From JAOUEE01 sp051011595 (GTDB lineage Bacteria > Actinomycetota > Acidimicrobiia > Acidimicrobiales > SHLQ01), in the NCBI GenBank assembly GCA_051011595.1, contig JBPCTQ010000065.1, forward strand, positions 1 through 58,311: a DNA stretch of 58,311 bases. The letters are read 5' to 3'. This document shows positions 17,225 through 25,209 of this stretch, piece after piece (position 1 is the first letter of the stretch; each line of letters opens with the position of its first letter). The notes under the pieces were generated by a model. That model was not told where the DNA came from and searched no databases. It saw nothing but the letters and a program-made list of their open reading frames with translations. Made by a program: the position numbers and the translations under genes.

Positions 17225-18514
17225 TCAGCCCTTCCATTCGATGTTGTAGTCATCGAACCAGAATCGGGCCTCACGAATGGCGTTCTCGGGGGTGCGCATA
17301 TCGAGATCCTGGTTGAGCTGTTGGGGTGTCGGCCCGATGTCGTTGGCGATCTGGGTGAGACCATCGAGGTCGAGGTCATAACAGCGGACGGCGTTGAGCC
17401 CGAGCAGGAGACGGGTCTCCTCGACGGGAATCTGCTGGAAGTCGGTCTCGAGCCGTTCGATGGTGTTGGGCCAGGAGCCTTCGGGGTGCGGATAGTCGGT
17501 CCCCCACATCAGGGCATCGATGCCATTGACGTAACGCCGGCGGAGCTCGACCTTGCTCATGGTGGACGCCCCGATGAACACGTTGGTGCCGACGTACTCC
17601 GAGGGCAGTCGCTCAATGAGGCCCTTGGTGCGCGAGGCCATCTTCTTGACCTTCCAGTTGCGCCCCCCGAACATGGCGTCGGCCTTGAACAGCAGATCGC
17701 CGAGCCACCACGAACCACACTCGACCGGTGCGTACTTGAGGTTCGGGAACCGGTCGAACTTCCCCGAGAGCAGTAGTTGCCACAGCGGTCGGTGGGTCCA
17801 GAACGCGACCTCCAACATGTACTGGGCCATGTTCTCGTTGTAGGCCTCGGTGTCGGCTTCACCCGAATGGGTGTGGACCACCAACCCGGCCTCGGCACAT
17901 GCGGCCCAGACGGGGTCGTAGCTCTCGTGGCCGTAGGAGGGATGGTCGTGCCACATGGTGGGGATCATGATCCCCTTGATGCCGGGTTTGCCGGCCAACG
18001 ATTCGATCTCGGCGACCGACTCCTCGACCCCGTGGGTGACCGGTACCAGGGCCACCCCGGCGCGCCGGGGTGGGTTGGTGGCGCAGAACTCCTCGAGCCA
18101 GCGGTTGTGGGCCCGGGCCCCGGCCCACGCCAGTTTGGGATCGGTGATGGCACCGGCGCTGAGCCCGGCGCCGAACGGGGGTGATTCCATTCCGGTGACG
18201 GCATCCCCATCGGCGAAGATGATCTCGCCGGCCACCCCGTCGGCATCGAGGGTCTTGTCGCGGATGGCCGGGTCGTACGCACCCTTCAGGCCGATCTCGT
18301 TCTCGCGCTCCCACTGCTCGACGTACTCACCGTTCATCTCCTCGACCATGGCCCGATGCTCGTGGCGAACACCCAGCCACTCGTCGAACTCGGTGTGAAC
18401 CGCCGAGTCGAGGTACTCGCGATAGTCCTCGACGAACAGACCGGCGTGGGTGTCCGAGGACACGATGATGTACGGGTTGTCGCTGGTGTCGACACCCTCG
18501 AGGGGATTCGGCAT
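17225..18514 (-). CDS. Amidohydrolase family 2 (COG2159-type), first gene of operon
   Basis: 429 residues from ATG 18514, with AGAGGAG 6 bases upstream. Landmarks are IIVSSDTHAGLFVEDYREYL at the N-terminus, VVHTHSGEAD in the middle and WGTDYPHPEGSWPNT near the C-terminus. The opening, length and C-terminal motif match those of the downstream paralogue at 15930-17222. It is transcribed away from the TetR gene at 18638, and the space between holds an inverted repeat (18539-18555) that probably is the TetR operator. The substrate is unknown; an aromatic or keto-acid breakdown pathway would fit the family and the SDR partner. Confidence 0.85.
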   Translation of the reverse strand: MPNPLEGVDTSDNPYIIVSSDTHAGLFVEDYREYLDSAVHTEFDEWLGVRHEHRAMVEEMNGEYVEQWERENEIGLKGAYDPAIRDKTLDADGVAGEIIFADGDAVTGMESPPFGAGLSAGAITDPKLAWAGARAHNRWLEEFCATNPPRRAGVALVPVTHGVEESVAEIESLAGKPGIKGIMIPTMWHDHPSYGHESYDPVWAACAEAGLVVHTHSGEADTEAYNENMAQYMLEVAFWTHRPLWQLLLSGKFDRFPNLKYAPVECGSWWLGDLLFKADAMFGGRNWKVKKMASRTKGLIERLPSEYVGTNVFIGASTMSKVELRRRYVNGIDALMWGTDYPHPEGSWPNTIERLETDFQQIPVEETRLLLGLNAVRCYDLDLDGLTQIANDIGPTPQQLNQDLDMRTPENAIREARFWFDDYNIEWKG

Positions 18515-18538
18515 GGTGGCTCCTCTTGCCAGAACTAG

Positions 18539-18569
18539 AACACTGTCGTAGTGTTACTTGCACACTGTT
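18539..18569. promoter_or_regulatory. Probable TetR operator with three related half-sites
   Basis: AACACT (18539-18544) and AGTGTT (18550-18555) form a perfect inverted repeat with a 5-base spacer. A third copy, ACACTGTT, follows at 18562-18569. The site sits between the divergent amidohydrolase and TetR genes, where autoregulated TetR repressors usually bind. Confidence 0.6.
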
Positions 18570-18637
18570 ACAGAAGCGACGAGGCAACGCAACCCCGGTG
18601 ACCGACAGCCGCGACACCACAACCGTGAGGCACACTC

Positions 18638-19291
18638 GTGCCTAGGGCGGCCACCTCCGAAGGCACCGGGCGCCGGGTGGGGCTGGAACGAGCCGACATG
18701 GTCGCCGCGGCCGTGGCCCTGGTCGAAAAAGAAGGGCCGACCGCGCTCACCATGCGTCGCCTGGCCACCGACCTCGATGTCACCACCACCACCATCTACT
18801 GGCATGTCGGCGGGCGCGACGAGCTGGTCACCGAGATCATCCGCCATCAGGCCGAACGGCTGGCGGCCCGGCCCGTCGAGGGCGCCACCCCTCGCCACCG
18901 GGTGATGTCGGCCGCCCGACACGTCTGGGACAGCGCCTTGGAGAACCCGGCCATCACGTCGCTGGCCTACCAGACCGGCACCATCTCCCTGCTCGAACAC
19001 CCCCTCGAGCTGGCCCTGGTCCGCGAGCTGGAGGCCGCCGGTGTCACCGGCCGGCCGGCGGCTGATGCCCTGCGCAGCATCCTCACCACGGTGGGGGGTT
19101 TCCTGGTCCTTGCCCTGCGCGACGACTCGGCCATCCCCGAAGAGCGACGCAGCGCGGCGTTGTGGTCGGCCGAGCACCAAGACGTCGGGGCCGACACGTT
19201 GGCCGCCCTCACTCGACCCACCGATCTTCCCGCCTTGTTCGAAACCACGGTGCAGGCCGTGGTCGACCATCATGTGCCAGATCCCATCTGA
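18638..19291 (+). CDS. TetR-family transcriptional regulator
   Basis: 217 residues from GTG 18638. Helices of the N-terminal DNA-binding domain read MVAAAVALVEKEGPTALTMR then RLATDLDVTTTTIYWHVGGR, the standard TetR helix-turn-helix with a Tyr/His-containing recognition end. The ligand domain holds a hydrophobic core (SILTTVGGFLVLALRD) like TetR_C families. It is divergent from the amidohydrolase operon and just upstream of the acetoacetate-decarboxylase-like and thioesterase genes, so it may control both sides. The inverted repeats at 18539-18569 are the likely binding site. Confidence 0.88.
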   Translation: MPRAATSEGTGRRVGLERADMVAAAVALVEKEGPTALTMRRLATDLDVTTTTIYWHVGGRDELVTEIIRHQAERLAARPVEGATPRHRVMSAARHVWDSALENPAITSLAYQTGTISLLEHPLELALVRELEAAGVTGRPAADALRSILTTVGGFLVLALRDDSAIPEERRSAALWSAEHQDVGADTLAALTRPTDLPALFETTVQAVVDHHVPDPI

Positions 19292-19314
19292 CCGACCCCA
19301 CTGAGGAGCACCCC

Positions 19315-20076
19315 ATGTCCGACACCCCGATGAGCCGCCCCGGAGAGGTCGCCGGCTGGCCCAAACTGGTGGTCAAGTACCGCACCGACGAAGCCAACAT
19401 CGCCCCGCTGCTCCCGCCGGGGCTCACTCCCCTCGACGCCACCGTCACCATCGGCATCTACTGCGTCCCCATTCTGGGAGAACCCGAGTACGGCGTCAGC
19501 GTGAAGGTCCCGGCCGCCTGGAACGGCGTGGAGGGCCAGTACAACCTCGGCATGGGCATCGACCAGGAAGCTGCGGTGTTCATCAGCGGCGAGCTCAACG
19601 GCCAGCCCAAGTTCCTGTGCGACATCGACTTCTTCCGACTGGGCGACCACGTGGGTGCCCGCACGATCCACCAGGGGTACACCTTCATCGAATTCGCGGG
19701 CGAGGTCACCGGCACGACCGCCCCCGAGTCGGGCGACATCGTCGAACACGAATGGTGGACCAAGTACTCCCGGGCCATCGGCGGGGCCGAGAAGCAGTAC
19801 GACTTCCCACCCCACGTCGTCGACGTCGCCACCACGTTCGAGCAGATGCACATCGAGACCATCGACGGCGACCTGAAGCTGCTCGACAGCCCGTGGGACC
19901 CGGTCGCCCGCTACCTCCCGATGGACGAGATGGTCTCGGCTCGGCTGGTCACCCACCAGGCCAAGGCCCGCGACATCACCAACGCCGGCCCGCTCGATCC
20001 CGACGCCTTCTGGCCCCATGCCGATGTCATCGGCGGCAGCCGTTGGCCCGGCGACCGGGGCGGCCCGCGCCGCTGA
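19315..20076 (+). CDS. Acetoacetate decarboxylase (ADC) family protein
   Basis: 253 residues from ATG 19315, with GAGGAG 6 bases upstream. The ADC core is recognisable: a central strand with YGVSVKVPAAWNG, then GELNGQPKFLCDIDF, where the lysine after proline aligns with the Schiff-base lysine in the usual GxPK segment of acetoacetate decarboxylase. The C-terminal LPMDEMVSARLVTHQ region also fits. ADC homologues include decarboxylases, aldolase-dehydratases and cyclases, so the reaction is not certain. The gene follows the TetR gene by 23 bases and precedes the thioesterase by 4, a tight same-strand group. Confidence 0.75.
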   Translation: MSDTPMSRPGEVAGWPKLVVKYRTDEANIAPLLPPGLTPLDATVTIGIYCVPILGEPEYGVSVKVPAAWNGVEGQYNLGMGIDQEAAVFISGELNGQPKFLCDIDFFRLGDHVGARTIHQGYTFIEFAGEVTGTTAPESGDIVEHEWWTKYSRAIGGAEKQYDFPPHVVDVATTFEQMHIETIDGDLKLLDSPWDPVARYLPMDEMVSARLVTHQAKARDITNAGPLDPDAFWPHADVIGGSRWPGDRGGPRR

Positions 20077-20080
20077 TTCG

Positions 20081-20473
20081 ATGACGAACGCCGACGGCAC
20101 CTTCCCACTGCAGGACTTCATCGGCTTCACCATCGAACACGACCAGGGTCAGGCCACCGCGTCTGTCGAACTCGACGAGCGGCACATGAACCCCAATGAA
20201 GTGACCCACGGTGCCATCCCCTTCACCCTCATGGACACGGCCATGGGCGCCGCGGTCATGTCGGTGATCGGCGAGCAGCAGTACTGCGCAACGATCGAGA
20301 TGCACACCCGGTTCCACCGGGGCAGCCAGTCGGGACGGCTGACGGCCACGGCCGAGGTGGTGACCACCGGCCGGAAGGTGATCCATCTCTCGGCCACCAC
20401 GACCGATGCCGACGGCCGGGTGGTCGCCACCGCCACCAGTAGTTACGCGGTGATCGACGGCCCCGCCGGCTGA
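20081..20473 (+). CDS. Hotdog-fold thioesterase (PaaI-like)
   Basis: 130 residues from ATG 20081, four bases after the previous stop. The hotdog signature is clear: HMNPNEVTHGAIPFTLMDTAMGAAV, where H-G and the following D match the PaaI/4HBT active-site helix, and then EMHTRFHRG and LSATTTDADGRVVATATSSY as the pairing strands. These enzymes hydrolyse acyl-CoA thioesters, often phenylacetyl-type or hydroxyaromatic acyl-CoAs. Grouped with the ADC-like gene and the TetR-controlled amidohydrolases, it probably releases an acid from CoA in the same pathway. Confidence 0.85.
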   Translation: MTNADGTFPLQDFIGFTIEHDQGQATASVELDERHMNPNEVTHGAIPFTLMDTAMGAAVMSVIGEQQYCATIEMHTRFHRGSQSGRLTATAEVVTTGRKVIHLSATTTDADGRVVATATSSYAVIDGPAG

Positions 20474-20566
20474 TACCTGCGAGCGGCGATCGGATCCATC
20501 ACCTCCTCGGGTGCTCGCAGTGGATCGTGTCGGGTTCCGCCTCCCGCCCCATGCCATGCTGGGCCG

Positions 20567-21376
20567 ATGGATGCCCCCCACAGCTGGCAAGTGTCGGGCT
20601 CGGCGGCGCAGCAGTACGAGCAGTTCGTGGCCTCCTTCTTCGCCCCGTGGGCAGCAGACCTGGTCGGCCGGGTCGGGCTGGGGCCCGGTCAGCACCTGCT
20701 CGACGTGGCCTGTGGCACCGGCATCGTGACTCGGGCTGCGGGCCCGGTCATCGGCGCAGCCGGCTCGATAGTTGCCACCGACCTCAACGAGGGCATGCTC
20801 ACCGAGGCTCGGCGTCATGTCGTCGAGGCCGCGCCGGTCGAGTGGCGCCAGGCCGACGCCACCGACCTGCCCTTCGACGATCGAAGCTTCGACGCGGTGT
20901 TGTGCCAGCAAGGCCTGCAGTTCGTTCCCGATCGGGGCCGCGCGGTGGCCGAGATGCGGCGGGTCCTACGACCGGGCGGCGTGGCCGGAGTGAGCGTGTG
21001 GCGTGCACCCGAGCACAATCCGTACCTCTCGGCCCTGGCCGACGGTCTGCACCGTCACCTCTCGGCCGAAGCCGGCGCGGCCATGCTGGCACCGTGTGCG
21101 TTCGGGGATGGTGCCGCGCTGGCCGAACTGTTCAGCGCCGCCGGATTCGCCGACGTGGAAATCGATGTGGTCACGCTCGACCGTGAACCGGTCGGTGTGC
21201 TGGGCGCAGTCCGAGGGAACCTGGCCTCGTTGCCGATGGCCGCCGACGTCGAAGCCATGGCCGAGGAGGCCCGCGACGCGATGCTCGACGACATCGTCGA
21301 CTCCCTGGCCGACTACATCACCGATGATCGACTGTCGGTGCCCAACAGCGCCCACGTCGCCGTGGCCCGCGCCTGA
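20567..21376 (+). CDS. UbiE-like SAM-dependent methyltransferase
   Basis: 269 residues from ATG 20567. Motif I is LLDVACGTGIVTRAAGP (about residues 46-62), the acidic residue follows in VATDLNEGM, and the later motifs are ADATDLPFDDRSFDAVLCQQ and VLRPGGVAGVSVW, all typical of Methyltransf_11/25. The C-terminal third (about 90 residues) contains alternating helices that should hold the acceptor. Acceptor unknown. It ends one base from the small gene on the other strand. Confidence 0.85.
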   Translation: MDAPHSWQVSGSAAQQYEQFVASFFAPWAADLVGRVGLGPGQHLLDVACGTGIVTRAAGPVIGAAGSIVATDLNEGMLTEARRHVVEAAPVEWRQADATDLPFDDRSFDAVLCQQGLQFVPDRGRAVAEMRRVLRPGGVAGVSVWRAPEHNPYLSALADGLHRHLSAEAGAAMLAPCAFGDGAALAELFSAAGFADVEIDVVTLDREPVGVLGAVRGNLASLPMAADVEAMAEEARDAMLDDIVDSLADYITDDRLSVPNSAHVAVARA

Positions 21377-21377
21377 T

Positions 21378-21602
21378 CTACGCGCAGTTGCCTCGTAGCT
21401 CGTAGCTCTCGGCTTCGGCCTCATCGTCGCTGGCCGCGACCTGACCGCTGGCGGTGATCTCGCCGGTATCACCGACCATGACCTCGTCGACTGTGCCCTC
21501 GGCTTCGGTGGGTCCGGACAGGGTGATCGTTCCGTTGCCGTCGGTGGCCTCCAGCGCGAGCACGATGGGGTCTTCGTCGTCTTCGGTCTGCGCATCGAGC
21601 AT
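21378..21602 (-). CDS. Small acidic hypothetical protein, possible remnant
   Basis: This 74-residue frame is rich in Asp/Glu and Gly/Thr (ATDGNGTITLSGPTEAEGT, GQVAASDDEAEAESYELRG) and ends NCA. It looks like the beta-rich C-terminal part of an exported lipoprotein but lacks any signal peptide. GGGACC lies just upstream of the ATG. It could be a small gene or the 3' remnant of a truncated lipoprotein gene. Codon third positions are GC-rich like neighbouring genes. No function can be given. Confidence 0.4.
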   Translation of the reverse strand: MLDAQTEDDEDPIVLALEATDGNGTITLSGPTEAEGTVDEVMVGDTGEITASGQVAASDDEAEAESYELRGNCA

Positions 21603-21643
21603 GAGGTCCCGATCGTGCCGGCCGGCGACCGAGGCGTGACCGC

Positions 21644-21853
21644 TCAGGCCGGTTTGCGGGGCGGGATGTCGCGCCCGGTGCCGCGCGGCCCGGATCGCCC
21701 TGGATTGGTGTGGCCCGGCGCGTCGGCATGGCCGCTGGGCGCCGGGTTCTCGTTGGGTTCCTTGCCCGATCGGCGGTCGGCCGGCCGAGCCGGTGCCGAC
21801 TCGGGCCGGGTGCCCTTCGGTGTGGTTCGACCACCCTTGGTTCGTCTGGCCAT
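21644..21853 (-). CDS. Small basic, disordered hypothetical protein
   Basis: 69 residues, beginning MARRTKGGRTTPKGTRPE and continuing rich in Arg, Lys, Pro and Gly, with no hydrophobic segment and no cysteines; it is probably intrinsically disordered. A good ribosome site (GGGAGG, 7 bases before the ATG) supports it as a real gene. A nucleic-acid-binding role would suit the charge, but nothing proves it. Confidence 0.55.
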   Translation of the reverse strand: MARRTKGGRTTPKGTRPESAPARPADRRSGKEPNENPAPSGHADAPGHTNPGRSGPRGTGRDIPPRKPA

Positions 21854-21922
21854 GGTGCGCCTCCCGACAGTTGTCGACCCGATGGTAGTTCGCCAGTCAC
21901 CCTCGCCACCGACGATTGCGAG

Positions 21923-22741
21923 TCAGCGCGTCTGACCCTCGACACCCACGCGGTCGAGTACCTGGCCGTCGTCGTTGTGGCTGTGGGTGAAGCCGAGCTC
22001 GCGTTCGATGGCCACCGTGTCGGCGGACCGCAGCGCCAGGATGTAGGCCCGGCGAAAGCCGGCGGTGTGGTTCCCTCCCGAGCCGTGCATCACCCGCTCG
22101 TTGTGTACCGTGACGTCGCCCCGACTGATGGGGACCGGGACGGGTTCGTCGGTTGGCAACAAGTCGGTGCCGAGGGCGTGCGACTCGCCCCGGTCGCCGA
22201 ACTGCGGTTGATGCGGTCGTAACGCGGTCTCGTGATTGGTGCTGGGCACGAAGCGCATGCAGCCGTTCTCGACAGTGGAGTCGTCGATGGCCAACCAGAA
22301 CGTGGCGGTGCGGGTATCGGGGGTGTCGGGCCAGTACGCCATGTCCTGGTGCCAGGCGAACACTGCGTCTTCTTTGTACGGCTGCTTGGCCAACAGCTGG
22401 TCGTAGTCGATGGTCATGCCGTCGCCGCAGAGCTGCTGGGCGGCCGACGCTGCTCGCCGCTCGTACACGTTGCCCTGCCACGCCGCGTGATAACGCCGGG
22501 GCAACATGACGTTCACGATCGAGTAGTCCTCGGGATTTCGGCCGTAGTCGCCGGCCATGTCACAGAAATCCTTGCCCGGGACCTCGATCTCGCGACGCAG
22601 GAAGCGGTCGTACACCACCGACAGTTCGTCGACTTCGGCTTCGGTCAACAAGCCGCGCAGATGTACGTACCCGTGTTCGGCGAAGAACGCACGCTCGTCG
22701 TCGCTCACCGCGTAGTGGTCTCCGTCGATTCGACTACCCAT
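21923..22741 (-). CDS. Phytanoyl-CoA dioxygenase (PhyH) family Fe(II)/2-oxoglutarate enzyme
   Basis: 272 residues from ATG 22741, with GGGGAG just upstream; longer readings run under the divergent amidohydrolase. The facial triad is visible as H131-x-D133 (AWHQDMAYWP) and the distal His near 219 (VMHGSGGNHT), with the 2-oxoglutarate-binding Arg at about 230 (FRRAY). The N-terminus FAEHGYVHLRGLLTEAEVD is also typical of PhyH proteins. These enzymes hydroxylate aliphatic or amino-acid-derived substrates using oxygen and 2-oxoglutarate. The substrate is not predictable. Confidence 0.88.
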   Translation of the reverse strand: MGSRIDGDHYAVSDDERAFFAEHGYVHLRGLLTEAEVDELSVVYDRFLRREIEVPGKDFCDMAGDYGRNPEDYSIVNVMLPRRYHAAWQGNVYERRAASAAQQLCGDGMTIDYDQLLAKQPYKEDAVFAWHQDMAYWPDTPDTRTATFWLAIDDSTVENGCMRFVPSTNHETALRPHQPQFGDRGESHALGTDLLPTDEPVPVPISRGDVTVHNERVMHGSGGNHTAGFRRAYILALRSADTVAIERELGFTHSHNDDGQVLDRVGVEGQTR

Positions 22742-22837
22742 CAGCTCCCCTATCGGTCGGCTCCATTGTCGCGCACGACCCGCGCCGACCCACCGGCCGT
22801 TGGGGCCGGGTGCGAGCCGCTTGGGTAGGGTGGATCC

Positions 22838-24064
22838 ATGGCCGATGTGACCCCCGCCGAAGACGAACTGCCGTTGATCATCTCCGTCGACGACCACGTG
22901 ATGGAACCCAAGGATCTGTGGCAGCAGCAACTACCTCCCAGCCTGCGAGATCGCGGTCCCCGGGTGGTCCAGGAGATGATTCGCCTCAAGTTCGAAGGTG
23001 GCCACTACGGGTTCGAACGCAACGACCCCGACGGTCAGCTCTGCGACGTGTGGCTGTTCGAGGACAGTGTCACCCCCACCGGCTTCCTCCACGGCCCCGC
23101 CGGGGTACCCCGCGAGGAACAACGCAACGTGGCTGCGGTCTACGAAGATCTCCGGCCCGGCACGTACGACCAGACCGCCCGCCTGGCCGACATGGACCTC
23201 AACCACGTCGAGGCGGCCATCAACTACCCCAACATCTTTCCCCGCTTCTGCGGGCAGGGATTCCTCGAACGCGACGACAAGGATCTCGCCTTCGAGTGCC
23301 TCAAGATCTACAACGACTGGATCATCGACGACTGGGGTGGCGGTGCCGGCAAAGGACGCCTCATCCCGCTCACCCTGGTTCCGCTCTGGGACCCCGAGAT
23401 GGCCGCGGCCGAGGTACGGCGGTGCGCCGCCAAGGGAAGCCACGCCATTGCCTTCTCCGAGAACCCGTCGAAGCTGGGTTGCGCCACCATGTACAGCGGC
23501 GACTGGGATGTGTTGTGGACGGCCTGTGAGGAGACCGACACCACCGTTTCCATGCACATCGGGTCATCGTCGTCGATGCCCACCACATCCGACGATGCGC
23601 CGCTGGCCACATCGATGTCGCTGTACGCCCAGAACGCCGAGGGTTCGATGGTCGACTGGGTGTTCTCCGGCACACTCCAGCGTTTCCCCGACATCAAGAT
23701 CGCCTACGCCGAGAGCCAGGTCGGTTGGATGCCGTTCCAGATGGAACGAATGGACTCGGTGTTCCGCGAGGGTCGGGGCGGAGTGGGCGGCGACGGCCCG
23801 CTCCCCAGCGAGATCGTGCGGGGCCGAGTCTTCGGGTGCATCTTCGACGACCTGGTCGGCCTCAAGCAGCGCGAAGACGTCGGCATCGATCAGATCCTGT
23901 TCGAGACCGACTATCCGCACTCCGACGGCACCTTCCCGCACTCCCGCAAGGTGGCGCACAGCATGTTCGCCGCGGTCGGCATGAACGCCGACGAGTGCAC
24001 TCGGGTGATGCGCACCAACGCCATCCGGGCCTACGGCCTCGAACGTTTCGGCATCACGGCCTGA
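22838..24064 (+). CDS. Amidohydrolase family 2 (COG2159-type)
   Basis: 408 residues from ATG 22838, with GGTAGGG upstream. Landmarks are IISVDDHVMEPKDLWQQQ at the N-terminus, VSMHIGSSSS as the central histidine region, and FETDYPHSDGTFPHS near the C-terminus, matching the two amidohydrolases at 15930-18514 more loosely. The opening DDH resembles the SVDDH group of this family, often found near lipid and steroid genes in actinobacteria. It is divergent from the PhyH gene, about 96 bp apart. Substrate unknown. Confidence 0.85.
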   Translation: MADVTPAEDELPLIISVDDHVMEPKDLWQQQLPPSLRDRGPRVVQEMIRLKFEGGHYGFERNDPDGQLCDVWLFEDSVTPTGFLHGPAGVPREEQRNVAAVYEDLRPGTYDQTARLADMDLNHVEAAINYPNIFPRFCGQGFLERDDKDLAFECLKIYNDWIIDDWGGGAGKGRLIPLTLVPLWDPEMAAAEVRRCAAKGSHAIAFSENPSKLGCATMYSGDWDVLWTACEETDTTVSMHIGSSSSMPTTSDDAPLATSMSLYAQNAEGSMVDWVFSGTLQRFPDIKIAYAESQVGWMPFQMERMDSVFREGRGGVGGDGPLPSEIVRGRVFGCIFDDLVGLKQREDVGIDQILFETDYPHSDGTFPHSRKVAHSMFAAVGMNADECTRVMRTNAIRAYGLERFGITA

Positions 24065-24088
24065 CGAGCGCTTCGGCGCGGGGTCAGG
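24060..24088. terminator. Bidirectional hairpin containing both convergent stop codons
   Basis: CCTGAC (24060-24065) pairs with GTCAGG (24083-24088). Inside, GCGC (24068-24071) and GCGC (24076-24079) flank a TTCG tetraloop. The amidohydrolase TGA is in the left arm and the channel gene's TGA, read on the minus strand, is in the right arm. Confidence 0.55.
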
Positions 24089-25148
24089 ACAGGTTCGACC
24101 GCAGGGCCACCAGCTGATCGGCCGAACCCAGCGCGATGATCACGTCCCCCTCGGCCAGCTCGGTGTCGGGAATCGGGGTGGCGTGGTAGCGGCCGTCGAG
24201 GTTGCGGATGGCGATGATCAGCGGATGGCGCTCGTCGAAGGCCACGTCGGCCAGCGCCCGTCCGGCCGCACTCGACCCCTGCTCGACGTGAAGCTCGTGC
24301 ACGGCCACGTCGTGGGTCTCGTCGTGCAACACCTCGTCGAGGAACTCGGCCACGCTGGGTTGAAGGGCCAACGCCGCCATACGTGAACCCCCGATCTCGA
24401 GCGGATTCACCACTCGATCGGCGCCGGCCTGGAAGAACTTGGGTTCGTTCTTCTGGTCGCTGGTCCGGGCCACGATGAACAGGTCCGATCGCATGCGCCG
24501 GGCACTGAGGGTGAGGAACAGGTTGTCGGCGTCGTGGCTGAGGGCCGCGATAAGGGTGCCGGCCCGGTCGATGCCTGCGCTGTGGAGCACGTCGTCGTCG
24601 GTGGCCTCGCCCACCACCACCGCGTGGTCGGAGGCATCGTCGTGGGGGTCACGGTCGACCACCACGATCTCCTTGCCGGCCCGACCCACCGATTCGGCGA
24701 TGGCATGGCCCATCCGGCCCCAGCCGGCGATGATCACGTGATCTTCGAGTTCTTCGATTCCGCGCAGCATGCGTCGTCTCCGTAGTTCGTCGTTGAGGCT
24801 TCCTTCGATGAGGCTGTCGACCACCAGACCCAGGGTGTACAACACCGCGCCGGCGCCCAAGATGACAAGAACCAGCGTGAACGCCCGGTAGGTGTTGTCG
24901 ATCTCGTCGGCGGGGCCGACCTCCTGGAACCCCACCGTGGTGATGGTGATCACCGTCTGGTAGAGGGCGTCGAAGGTACCCAACCCCAGCAGGCTGTAGC
25001 CGAGCGTGCCCATGGCCACCACCAGCGCCACGATGAGCACACCCAGCCGCACTCGCTGCCATGGGTCTCGCACCGGGGCCCGGCGCCACCGCAGCAAGGA
25101 GCCGCGATACCTGCGAACTCTGTGTCGACGCCGACCCGGTTTGGCCAT
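24084..25148 (-). CDS. Two-TM potassium channel with RCK (TrkA-N/TrkA-C) domains
   Basis: 354 residues from ATG 25148. A basic N-terminus leads to the first transmembrane helix (about 34-56), the pore segment with filter TTVGFQ (about 70-75), and a second helix (AFTLVLVILGAGAVLYTLGL). A cytoplasmic TrkA-N Rossmann domain follows (HVIIAGWGRMGHAIAES, then VVVDRDP) and a TrkA-C domain. This is the MthK-like ligand-gated K+ channel layout. The filter has phenylalanine where classic channels have tyrosine (TVGYG), a variation seen in this family. It probably helps with osmotic or membrane-potential control. Confidence 0.9.
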   Translation of the reverse strand: MAKPGRRRHRVRRYRGSLLRWRRAPVRDPWQRVRLGVLIVALVVAMGTLGYSLLGLGTFDALYQTVITITTVGFQEVGPADEIDNTYRAFTLVLVILGAGAVLYTLGLVVDSLIEGSLNDELRRRRMLRGIEELEDHVIIAGWGRMGHAIAESVGRAGKEIVVVDRDPHDDASDHAVVVGEATDDDVLHSAGIDRAGTLIAALSHDADNLFLTLSARRMRSDLFIVARTSDQKNEPKFFQAGADRVVNPLEIGGSRMAALALQPSVAEFLDEVLHDETHDVAVHELHVEQGSSAAGRALADVAFDERHPLIIAIRNLDGRYHATPIPDTELAEGDVIIALGSADQLVALRSNLS

Positions 25149-25209
25149 GCGCCATTGTGGCCCAGCCACGGACGAGATCAGGGACCCCCGGTCGGCTCCG
25201 ACCCGGTGT

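Noticed and set aside
16158..17249. Long plus-strand reading frame opposite the amidohydrolase
   Set aside because: It is the antisense shadow of the amidohydrolase gene; the minus-strand protein has clear family motifs and this one has none.
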